Below, piece after piece: positions 37,563-44,820 of a stretch of 64,000 nt of DNA. The DNA is taken from the IMG/VR virus record IMGVR_UViG_3300030019_000003, positions 1-64,000 of that record, one strand, 5' to 3'. The notes under the pieces are model-generated. The model had not been told where the DNA came from and did not search any database. It saw nothing but the letters and a program-made list of their open reading frames with translations. The number at the start of each line of letters is the position of its first letter. Within the stretch, counting starts at the first letter, position 1. Source of the DNA: a virus. The position numbers were made by a program, and so were the translations under genes.

Positions 37563-39965
37563 GTGGAAAAATTGATTATTAATGTGCATAACACTAACTT
37601 TGAAGTTATCGTCAAAGATAGCATCGTGTATAGAGTTATTGATATGCTAAAGAACCGATATACAACCCATAGTTATCTCTATTCTAAGTCTCCCTTTAAA
37701 GGAGCTAGACCAAAGCTAACTATGGTTCCGGATAAGATGTATTTTTCAGAGAACAAAAAAGATAAATCTTATCGTTTTTCTATATCTGTATTAAAAGACT
37801 TTATTATTCTTCTTGGGCAACAACGTATTAGAAAAGAAGATATTGTTGTTAATAAAGATAAAGACTATGAGATAGCTCCTTTAGATGTTAATATTAAAAA
37901 TGGTTATACGCCTAAAGATTACCAGTATCGGTATATTGATGCACTTCTTGGCGAAAAAGCTAAGAAGATAGCATTGATAGATCTTATCATGGGTTATGGT
38001 AAGGCACAACCTTTAGATTCAGGAATACTGATACCAACGGGTTGGACAACAATGGGTAGCATCGAAGTAGGTGAGCCTATTATTAATCCAGATGGCTCTA
38101 TAGGTAAGGTTACAGGTAAATACCCACAAGGTAAGAAAAAAGTTTATAAACTTACTTTTGAAGATGGTAGAACCTGTAGAACATCAGGCGAGCATCTATG
38201 GAAAGTATATACTTCAGAAGATAACGAAATAGGATGTGTTATTGATACCCACAGGTTAATGGAATTAATGTATCGTCCTGAAGGAAGTAGTAGGATCTTT
38301 ATAGATCTTATTGTTCCACATGAGTATCTTCCAGATATCATTGTTAATGAGTCACTTTATGATGTAGGTACTAAGTTTGCTAAAGGCGAACTTGAAGTAT
38401 TTAAAGATGAATATCATAGGTGCAGTTTAAAACAACGTATCGAAATTCTTCAAGGATTATTTTTTAATAAAAAATGGAATTTTAACTTTAACGAGATTGT
38501 GGTAAGGGTTGAAAATATTAAAGTAGCAGAACTCATTGTTGCCTTAAGCAGGTCTATAGGCGATATTGCAGAGTTCACTCTTAACGCAGCTCTTAACTAC
38601 GACTTTGAAGAATACAGTCCCGTTGTTAGGATCTATACTAGTAAACCGTACTGTTATTTTATTAAAGATGATACAACGGATTATGATTTAAAAATTAACA
38701 CGTACTTAAAAGAAATGTTACAGCTAGAAGATTTTAAAATTGAAAACTTTGAAGAGGACCCTATTCGATTAGAGTTGAAGAAAGTAAAAATAGATAGTTA
38801 TGAAGAAACATGCTGTATCTCTGTAGATCATCAAGATCAACTCTATATAACAGATAACTTTGTTGTAACGCATAATACTTTTATTTCAGTCTTTACGATT
38901 GTTAAATTAAATATGCGAACTTTGATCATTATACTTCCAAAGTATATTGATAAATGGATCAACGACTTAAAAGAATATACAGATGTTGATATTAAAAACG
39001 ATGTATATATTGTAAAAGGTGGCGACAGCCTTATTGATCTTATGAGTAAAGATGAGATACCTTATAAATTTATCATTTGCTCAATGCGTACAGTTTCTAA
39101 CTATATCAAAGAGTTTGAAGACGGGAGCACGTTATATCCTGTTAGACCTGAAAACTTTATACGTAAGTTAAAAGTAGGTGTTATACTTAATGATGAAACC
39201 CATCAAGAGTTTCATGCTTTATTTAAAGCAAGTCTATATTTTGATCCTCCTAAACTCATAGGTATGACGGCAACAATAGAAACAAAAGACACGGTGATGG
39301 ATAGGATGTATAAAACATTATTTCCTCCTGATGTTAGAATTTCTAATCTTGTTGAGTACATAAGGTATGTTGATGTTAAAGCAACTGCATATACTATGGA
39401 TTCAACACGTGGTATCAAATGTAGAAGACCTGCCGGTTATAACCATGTTCTTTTTGAGCAAACACTAATGCGTAATAAATTAGCGCTCCGTGAGTATATC
39501 GGCATGATCGTGTATTATATAGAGTTAGATTTTATTAGGCGTAGAAAAGTAGGAGAACGCGCTATTATATTTGCAGCAACTGTAGATTTCTGTAGTATCT
39601 TAACAAACCATCTTAAATCAAGATATCCTAACTTAGATGTTAGGAGATATGTTGAGGATGACCCTCTTGAAAATATACTTGTCGCTGACTTAACATGTAG
39701 CACTGTCATCTCGGCGGGCACAGCTATAGACGTCAAAAAGCTTATTTATGTGCTACAGACAATATGTATTTCAAGCATGCAATCTAACCTACAAGCATTT
39801 GGTAGATTAAGAGATTTAGAAGGATCTGAGAAAGTATTTAGATATTTCTATTCCAGAAATATACCAGATCAATATCGTTTACATATCGATAGAAGAGCTG
39901 CATTGTATAAGTTATCTAAGACTTATGAACATGAAGAGTATCCTCATATCTTAAGAGTAAAATAG
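37563..39965 (+). CDS. SF2 DETH-box helicase interrupted by an intein
   Basis: An 800-residue precursor, about 509 after protein splicing. I favour the GTG at 37563 because GGAG lies six bases upstream, whereas the ATG at 37551 lacks a ribosome binding site. Helicase motifs: Walker A MGYGK|T, split by the intein; motif II as DETH in VILNDETHQEF; motif III GMTATI; and motif VI QAFGRLRD. The N-terminal 120 residues are specific to this protein. UvsW-like or other phage DNA/RNA helicases are the nearest comparison. It follows the RNA polymerase gene by 26 nt, suggesting co-expression. Activity would require splicing, since the insertion splits the ATP-binding loop. Confidence 0.85.
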   Translation: MEKLIINVHNTNFEVIVKDSIVYRVIDMLKNRYTTHSYLYSKSPFKGARPKLTMVPDKMYFSENKKDKSYRFSISVLKDFIILLGQQRIRKEDIVVNKDKDYEIAPLDVNIKNGYTPKDYQYRYIDALLGEKAKKIALIDLIMGYGKAQPLDSGILIPTGWTTMGSIEVGEPIINPDGSIGKVTGKYPQGKKKVYKLTFEDGRTCRTSGEHLWKVYTSEDNEIGCVIDTHRLMELMYRPEGSSRIFIDLIVPHEYLPDIIVNESLYDVGTKFAKGELEVFKDEYHRCSLKQRIEILQGLFFNKKWNFNFNEIVVRVENIKVAELIVALSRSIGDIAEFTLNAALNYDFEEYSPVVRIYTSKPYCYFIKDDTTDYDLKINTYLKEMLQLEDFKIENFEEDPIRLELKKVKIDSYEETCCISVDHQDQLYITDNFVVTHNTFISVFTIVKLNMRTLIIILPKYIDKWINDLKEYTDVDIKNDVYIVKGGDSLIDLMSKDEIPYKFIICSMRTVSNYIKEFEDGSTLYPVRPENFIRKLKVGVILNDETHQEFHALFKASLYFDPPKLIGMTATIETKDTVMDRMYKTLFPPDVRISNLVEYIRYVDVKATAYTMDSTRGIKCRRPAGYNHVLFEQTLMRNKLALREYIGMIVYYIELDFIRRRKVGERAIIFAATVDFCSILTNHLKSRYPNLDVRRYVEDDPLENILVADLTCSTVISAGTAIDVKKLIYVLQTICISSMQSNLQAFGRLRDLEGSEKVFRYFYSRNIPDQYRLHIDRRAALYKLSKTYEHEEYPHILRVK
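38004..38876 (+). mobile_element. Class 3 intein in the helicase Walker A motif
   Basis: A 291-residue in-frame insertion runs between Lys147 and Thr439 of the precursor. It begins with Ala (AQPLDSGILIPTGW), not Cys or Ser. It contains a block B with Trp (TSGEHLWKV, His211 and Trp213) and a block F with Cys (CISVDHQDQLYITD, Cys418), ends THN, and is followed by Thr. That Ala1 plus Trp-Cys-Thr triad is the signature of class 3 inteins. The middle of about 160 residues includes RIEILQGLFFNKKW and a LIVALSRSIG segment. These resemble a LAGLIDADG endonuclease with its acidic residue lost, so homing is probably dead. Confidence 0.9.
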
Positions 39966-39992
39966 TAGGATACTTCTAATCTTTTATAATGA

Positions 39993-40000
39993 TACATTAT
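39993..40000 (+). promoter_or_regulatory. TATATTAC-like promoter element
   Basis: TACATTAT within ATAATGATACATTAT, the same 15-mer found at 29674-29688, lies 28 bp before the GTG start at 40028. Confidence 0.4.
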
Positions 40001-40027
40001 AAAGGTACTAACTTAAAGGAGTATCCT

Positions 40028-40537
40028 GTGTACTGTAAAGTAAAACGTGTTGTTCTTATTGTAAAAGTAGGTACTGGCATATGTGAGTCAGTTGTGGAAT
40101 TAGATATTCCTGGTAATCATAAAGTTAATCTCGGCTTAATTACCACTAATGGAACAGAGATGCCTGAGAAGATCATCGAGATGTTAACAAGCAGATCTTT
40201 AACAGGTAATGAATTTACTCTTGTTTCTAATTATGGTAATCTAATTCAGGCATTTGTAGATTTAGATCACGATAATCTTATCACTGCAACATCTTCATCA
40301 GGTGTAGTATTGACAACAGATGAAAGTTCTTTTTTAGCTGTACGTAATGATGCTGATTTTGATGGCAAGAGATTACGTTATAACTCAGGATCTTTAGCAG
40401 TTCCTGAGGCAGACGAATTAGAAATTACTATTACTACAAAACCTATTGCGAGTATTATGACAGGTACTTCAACTTTTTCGATCTATAAACTGCGTGATGG
40501 TATGCAAGTTCTTTATACATTTCCAAAATCTGAATAA
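40028..40537 (+). CDS. Small hypothetical protein, probably early
   Basis: A 169-residue protein read from a GTG (MYCKVKRVVLIVKVG) with AAAGGAG correctly spaced. An in-frame ATG at 39989 overlaps the promoter-like element and lacks a ribosome binding site, so I reject it. Beta-rich and soluble, with Thr/Ser-rich loops. It stands as a single-gene unit between a promoter-like element and a strong hairpin with T-run. No family is recognised. Confidence 0.6.
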   Translation: MYCKVKRVVLIVKVGTGICESVVELDIPGNHKVNLGLITTNGTEMPEKIIEMLTSRSLTGNEFTLVSNYGNLIQAFVDLDHDNLITATSSSGVVLTTDESSFLAVRNDADFDGKRLRYNSGSLAVPEADELEITITTKPIASIMTGTSTFSIYKLRDGMQVLYTFPKSE

Positions 40538-40566
40538 GTAACAAGACTCGTACGAGTCTTGTTACT
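40537..40566 (+). terminator. Rho-independent terminator
   Basis: A perfect 15-bp inverted repeat (AGTAACAAGACTCGT and complement) immediately follows the stop codon. A seven-T tract is a few bases downstream. Confidence 0.8.
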
Positions 40567-40682
40567 ATCATTCTTTTTTTCTTTTATTTTTGATCAATTT
40601 TTCTAACAGACTTAATTGATATTTAGGCGTTAAAAATATGGGCAAGTGTGCCGATAGGCGTCTTATAGAGAGAAGGGGTAAC

Positions 40683-41165
40683 ATGGAGAATTACGAATCG
40701 GTGATAGAGTCACTTGGTAGAGTTGTGGACAAGCTTGAAAACATGCGAGAAGACTTATACGATATTAACGATTTTCTAGGTGTTGACGAGACCCTTTATA
40801 AGATTGTTAAACTTGAAGATCTTGATAATGAAACAAGAGAAATCATAGTATTACTTTACAGTAAGTTTAAAGCGGATGCGCAGTTATTAAAGAATGATAG
40901 TTATAAATCAACTTCTAAAACAGTTGATAGTCTGTTAGAGTTAACAAAAGCATGTAAGTATATTGCTGAGGCTATTAGCGCAGCAAATGATGCTAAGTCT
41001 AAAAGAGCTGGGTTCTTTGGTAAAATAGGTTTAGTAGGTGGTGTTATTCTTGTAATACTTGTAACATCATTTACTTTATTCAGTCGAGATCACATAGCCG
41101 GGCAGCTAGTGGTAAATTTGTTTTCAGCTATAGGTAGTACTGTTAAATCAATTTTTGGATTATAG
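40683..41165 (+). CDS. Small membrane protein, first gene of signalling operon
   Basis: A 160-residue protein started at the ATG preceded by AAGGGG (MENYESVIESLGRVVDK). Residues 1-105 are charged and helical, probably coiled coil. One or two transmembrane helices lie at about residues 112-135 (VGGVILVILVTSFTLFS) and 140-158. It precedes the response regulator by 9 nt and should be co-transcribed with it. Its position suggests a membrane partner or adaptor for the two-component pair, but there is no diagnostic domain. Confidence 0.6.
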   Translation: MENYESVIESLGRVVDKLENMREDLYDINDFLGVDETLYKIVKLEDLDNETREIIVLLYSKFKADAQLLKNDSYKSTSKTVDSLLELTKACKYIAEAISAANDAKSKRAGFFGKIGLVGGVILVILVTSFTLFSRDHIAGQLVVNLFSAIGSTVKSIFGL

Positions 41166-41174
41166 GATCAACGT

Positions 41175-41864
41175 ATGAAAGATATTATTAAAAGAGTATT
41201 ATATCTCGTGATTACGAACATGATACGTATTATTAAGAAAGTATCAAAGCAACCCATCACTGGGACTAATGCCTGTGATGTTCCTGATACCACACAACGT
41301 AATCATACCCGAGATGAACTATTAGGGATGTTTGATTTTAGTAAAGTCCCAGAAGTTAAGACTGGAGAAGGTACGGGTCCTAATTTACTTATAGTAGATG
41401 ACATACCCGAAACAATGTACCTGATGAAGTCTACAAGTAATGAATTAAGAAGAAGACACACTCATGATTTTTTTACTGACTTTGCGGTAACACCTATCCT
41501 TATGATAGGGTGTGGTTTTACCACCTATAAATATGTTATGACACCGGGAGTTAAAATAGATTATGCGCTATTAGATATCTCTATAGCTACTAGAGCTAGT
41601 GTACAGAAAATAGATATTCTGGAACTAGACGGTATTGATATTGCAGATATCATTCTTAAGAAGAATCCTGAGGCTAAAGTACGTTTCTTTACAGCTCATA
41701 CTTTGGGTAGAGATGACAAGCGTATGGATGGTTATTATAAAAAATGTAAGGCTCTATTAGGTACAGATCTATTAGATATGACTATCTTTAAAAATAGTGA
41801 TAGATTCGATAGTCTTAACACATTTCTTTATGGTGCTGAAGAGGTTACTGACAATGAGCGGTAA
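41175..41864 (+). CDS. Response regulator with receiver domain and N-terminal hydrophobic helix
   Basis: A 229-residue protein. Receiver-domain residues are all present: Asp75-Asp76 (LLIVDDIPE), phospho-acceptor Asp134 (YALLDISI), Thr173 (FFTAHT) and Lys206 (MTIFKNSD). The first 25 residues are hydrophobic-basic (MKDIIKRVLYLVITNMIRII) and could anchor it to the membrane. There is no DNA-binding or other output domain after the receiver. A roughly 15-residue insertion follows the phospho-acceptor. It overlaps the histidine kinase gene by 11 nt. It should receive phosphate from that kinase and act by protein contact. This pair is unusual for a phage. Confidence 0.85.
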   Translation: MKDIIKRVLYLVITNMIRIIKKVSKQPITGTNACDVPDTTQRNHTRDELLGMFDFSKVPEVKTGEGTGPNLLIVDDIPETMYLMKSTSNELRRRHTHDFFTDFAVTPILMIGCGFTTYKYVMTPGVKIDYALLDISIATRASVQKIDILELDGIDIADIILKKNPEAKVRFFTAHTLGRDDKRMDGYYKKCKALLGTDLLDMTIFKNSDRFDSLNTFLYGAEEVTDNER

Positions 41865-43284
41865 TCTTAGAATGCTTATTAATGGCACTGATGTTAAGAA
41901 TAGCATCATGTCAAGTATATTGGTAAGCGTAGGGGTAAGTTTAATGTTTATTATATCCATCGTCTATATGTACGATGGAGTTGTAAATGATTACAAGAAT
42001 CGTTTAAAGAGTGTTGCCTATACTGAAGGTATAGACATCAGCTTAATGTGTAACATAGTCTCTTGCAAGTATGCTACGGTTAATATCCATGGTGACACCA
42101 AGACTTATGTTAACAATAATAGTATACTGGAACCTGCTAAGATTGCAGTATCGGATAAACCTCATTTTTATTTTAAACATATTACAGATGATGGTTTAAC
42201 AAATGTTATTTATACCGATGGTGTTACTAAAATTATTTATACGTTTTATATCGATGACTATATCTATTATGATATGGCTTATGCTATTATTCGTAATATT
42301 TTTTTAGTATTAACTATCATGTTGTTTATAGGTTTTATTAACATTGCAAGTAAGCGTAATAAACTTGCAGCGCAAGATGTTAAGACCTTTAAAGATACTA
42401 CAAGAGCGGAGTTTAGACACAACCTGATGGAGTCTCTAAATCATGAATTAAGATTACCTGTCGAAATAGTTAAAGCGTTGCTACGCGAAATGTTTATTAT
42501 GCTATACCCATGTCAATATACTGAAACAGGAATATGTGAATATCAAGATGATACTCCTGTTACTGAAAGTTGCTCTGGATGTAAATACGCACATTCTAAA
42601 AGGGCTGTTGATAAAATAGCTATCGATTACTATCATAAGATGTTATCTCAGACGGATAGAATAGATGCTATTATGAACATATTAGCCGATGGTAAAGAGA
42701 TTAAGTATTCTAATGGAACAGTAAGTATACATGCTATATTACAAAATGTTATGAGCACGTTAAACACATTTACATATCCAAAGTTAGGATGTACCTTTAT
42801 TAATGATGATTTGTTTTTAAATTATGCTACAGGCGGTACTCTTCATAATGGAGATACACAAGGGTTATTTAATATTATGATTAACAATAGTATTGAAGCT
42901 AAAGCCAGTAACATGACATTTAAAGCAGAGAAAGTAGAAAATGGATTTTTAACAATGTATATTACTGATGATGGTCGTGGTATACGAGATCTTTTGGATA
43001 AAATATCCAAAGATGATAAGGTATTCATGTACGGATACTCTAACAAAGATATTTATGGTAATGGATTACGTGCTGTAGGATTCTTAGAAAGAATCATCGT
43101 TAGATGGAATCTTGTGGAAGAGGGTAACTCACCAAGGGGTGTAGGTCTTTCGCATAATAAAGGGTTGCTCAGTGCCACTGGTGGCGGTATTTTTATACAC
43201 GATACGAGTCCTTCAGGTACAACGTTTAAAATTGTTTTACCGGTTAAGGAGAAAAGAAATGGAGAAAAAACTACTAAACTGTAG
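41854..43284 (+). CDS. Membrane sensor histidine kinase
   Basis: A 476-residue protein started at the ATG (MSGNLRMLINGTDV) with GAGG upstream. Transmembrane helix 1 is at about 18-40, a periplasmic sensor domain at 41-142 (with Cys66 and Cys71), and helix 2 at 143-166. The H-box is LMESLNHELRLP with His197. The two DHp helices are separated by an insertion containing Cys220, Cys228, Cys240 and Cys243. The ATPase domain has N-box FNIMINNSIEA (Asn340, Asn344, Asn345), G1 DDGRGI at 372-377, G2 around YGNGLRAVGF (401-410) and the closing GTTFKIVLP. All catalytic elements are intact. It is coupled to the response regulator upstream and the secreted protein downstream. Confidence 0.88.
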   Translation: MSGNLRMLINGTDVKNSIMSSILVSVGVSLMFIISIVYMYDGVVNDYKNRLKSVAYTEGIDISLMCNIVSCKYATVNIHGDTKTYVNNNSILEPAKIAVSDKPHFYFKHITDDGLTNVIYTDGVTKIIYTFYIDDYIYYDMAYAIIRNIFLVLTIMLFIGFINIASKRNKLAAQDVKTFKDTTRAEFRHNLMESLNHELRLPVEIVKALLREMFIMLYPCQYTETGICEYQDDTPVTESCSGCKYAHSKRAVDKIAIDYYHKMLSQTDRIDAIMNILADGKEIKYSNGTVSIHAILQNVMSTLNTFTYPKLGCTFINDDLFLNYATGGTLHNGDTQGLFNIMINNSIEAKASNMTFKAEKVENGFLTMYITDDGRGIRDLLDKISKDDKVFMYGYSNKDIYGNGLRAVGFLERIIVRWNLVEEGNSPRGVGLSHNKGLLSATGGGIFIHDTSPSGTTFKIVLPVKEKRNGEKTTKL

Positions 43285-43552
43285 TTTATTTATCATATTG
43301 CTTATGACCATTACATTGAACTCCGGTCAAATGGCTGAGCAAAGTAAATGTCTCATACTGCTTGATAGATACGGCATACGCCCTGATTTAAAATCTAACT
43401 CAGGCTGGGCTAGGGTGTGTAATAATGATAAACTAGATTTATATACCTCTAACGGCTTGAGTACTACTGAAAAAGAGGCTATTTGTAAATGCCTTGTATT
43501 CGGAGTAAAAGACAGATCAATTGAAGTTTTCAAGGACGGCAAAAATGAGTAG
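43259..43552 (+). CDS. Small secreted protein
   Basis: A 97-residue protein read from the ATG preceded by AAGGAG. An in-frame longer reading would lie inside the kinase gene without a ribosome binding site. The N-terminus (MEKKLLNCSLFIILLMTITL) is a signal peptide. The mature part has four Cys residues (two as CKC), which could form disulphides in the periplasm. It overlaps the kinase gene by 26 nt and the porin gene by 8 nt. It may be a periplasmic ligand or modulator of the kinase or porin. This is inferred from context. Confidence 0.65.
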   Translation: MEKKLLNCSLFIILLMTITLNSGQMAEQSKCLILLDRYGIRPDLKSNSGWARVCNNDKLDLYTSNGLSTTEKEAICKCLVFGVKDRSIEVFKDGKNE

Positions 43553-44789
43553 AGTATTAGTACTACTAATAATACTTATGCAAATGGTATATGCCGATGT
43601 AACTTATAAGAATTCTGGTAGTTTAGATTACAGTCTAACTAACATGAACAATAAGAATGTCAACATGGTTGATGTGATTATTAATAATGATTTTTACATC
43701 GGTGATAATACTAAAATAGTGTTCTCACCAGGGGTTCTTACAGATGACAGAGGTACTTATAATAGTATCGTCAAAAGTAATGTTAACAAAATATCGGAAG
43801 TTTATATTAATGAACTTTATGTAAGCTATCTTTTAACCGATAACTTAAGTATAGCCGTAGGTGTATTCCCCTTTAGAAAGGGTGCGTTTTATGAATACGG
43901 ATTTAATGGATATAGAGCAGGAAATGGTTTATATAGTATAACGGATAATGTGTTACAAGGATTTGTAGTTTCATACACATTAGCAGATACTGTATTTCAA
44001 ATAGGAACTGTTTCCTATCAAAAGTTTTTTAAATCGTCACATGATTATGATGAAAAAGCTAGTCCTATAACCTATGATAGTTATAAAGGTAGCGGGATGG
44101 ATTACTTTGCTATTAAACAGAATCTAGGTAAATGGTATCTAGATCTTGAAGTAGCAAATGTTTATCAGTATATGAATACTGTAGATGTTATTGATAGTAA
44201 TGTATACTCTTTAGGAGTATCGTATGATGAATCGGTAACAACAGGCAGAACCTATTATGCTATAGCATCATGGAGCCAGAGTAAAGGTGACACGGGATCA
44301 CTAGCCTATACCTATGATTATTCATATGGTGTGTATAGTCCTATGTACAAACCAGATCCAGATGGAGGACAACCTGAACCACCTAATGGTTCACAACCTT
44401 TTCATAATGATTCTGCTCAGTATGATAGTTTTAAGACATCAGGTTATTTTGCTCTGATAGGTGTTAAACAAGAGATTGATAACGTTATATTTGGAAAAGA
44501 TCTTGTTTTATCGGCAGAGTATGCCTATCGATCTGGCGGTTATCATAGTTTATTAGCAGGAAGACCTTTATCACCTCATGCTTATGCAGATATAGGTAAT
44601 TTTTATAATTTATCTGCAGGTGTTAGGATCGATAAAAATAATATGATTAAACTACGGTACTATATGTATGATACGAATGGGGCGAGTACAAAATACGGGT
44701 TTACACCTGTTACAACAGACGCCACTAATGTTAATGGTGCGTTAACTCGTTATCAAGCTATCATACTACAATGGTATTATGACTTTTAA
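43545..44789 (+). CDS. Outer-membrane porin-like beta-barrel
   Basis: A 414-residue protein with a signal peptide (MSRVLVLLIILMQMVYA, cut before DVTYK) and AAGGA upstream of the ATG. The mature chain is an alternating beta-strand pattern with aromatic girdles throughout and ends in QWYYDF. A C-terminal Phe is the hallmark of outer-membrane barrels inserted by BamA. The segment VGVFPFRKGAFYEYGFNGY resembles, from memory, porins of Campylobacterota. It lies last in the signalling operon. A phage-borne porin could replace or mask a host channel or receptor, or feed the infected cell. Acquisition from a host is likely. Confidence 0.75.
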   Translation: MSRVLVLLIILMQMVYADVTYKNSGSLDYSLTNMNNKNVNMVDVIINNDFYIGDNTKIVFSPGVLTDDRGTYNSIVKSNVNKISEVYINELYVSYLLTDNLSIAVGVFPFRKGAFYEYGFNGYRAGNGLYSITDNVLQGFVVSYTLADTVFQIGTVSYQKFFKSSHDYDEKASPITYDSYKGSGMDYFAIKQNLGKWYLDLEVANVYQYMNTVDVIDSNVYSLGVSYDESVTTGRTYYAIASWSQSKGDTGSLAYTYDYSYGVYSPMYKPDPDGGQPEPPNGSQPFHNDSAQYDSFKTSGYFALIGVKQEIDNVIFGKDLVLSAEYAYRSGGYHSLLAGRPLSPHAYADIGNFYNLSAGVRIDKNNMIKLRYYMYDTNGASTKYGFTPVTTDATNVNGALTRYQAIILQWYYDF

Positions 44790-44820
44790 GAGGATTATAT
44801 TTTTTATATAAGGAAAAAAC

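Noticed and set aside
39989-40027. Upstream ATG as start of the gene ending at 40537
   Set aside because: It overlaps the promoter-like TACATTAT element and lacks a ribosome binding site. GTG at 40028 has AAAGGAG at proper distance.
40638-40682. Upstream ATG giving 15 extra residues on the small membrane protein
   Set aside because: No ribosome binding site is seen, whereas AAGGGG precedes the ATG at 40683.
41854-43284. An anti-CBASS, retron or other known anti-defence function for the kinase operon
   Set aside because: None of the five proteins shows motifs of those systems. The visible motifs are those of two-component signalling and an outer-membrane barrel.
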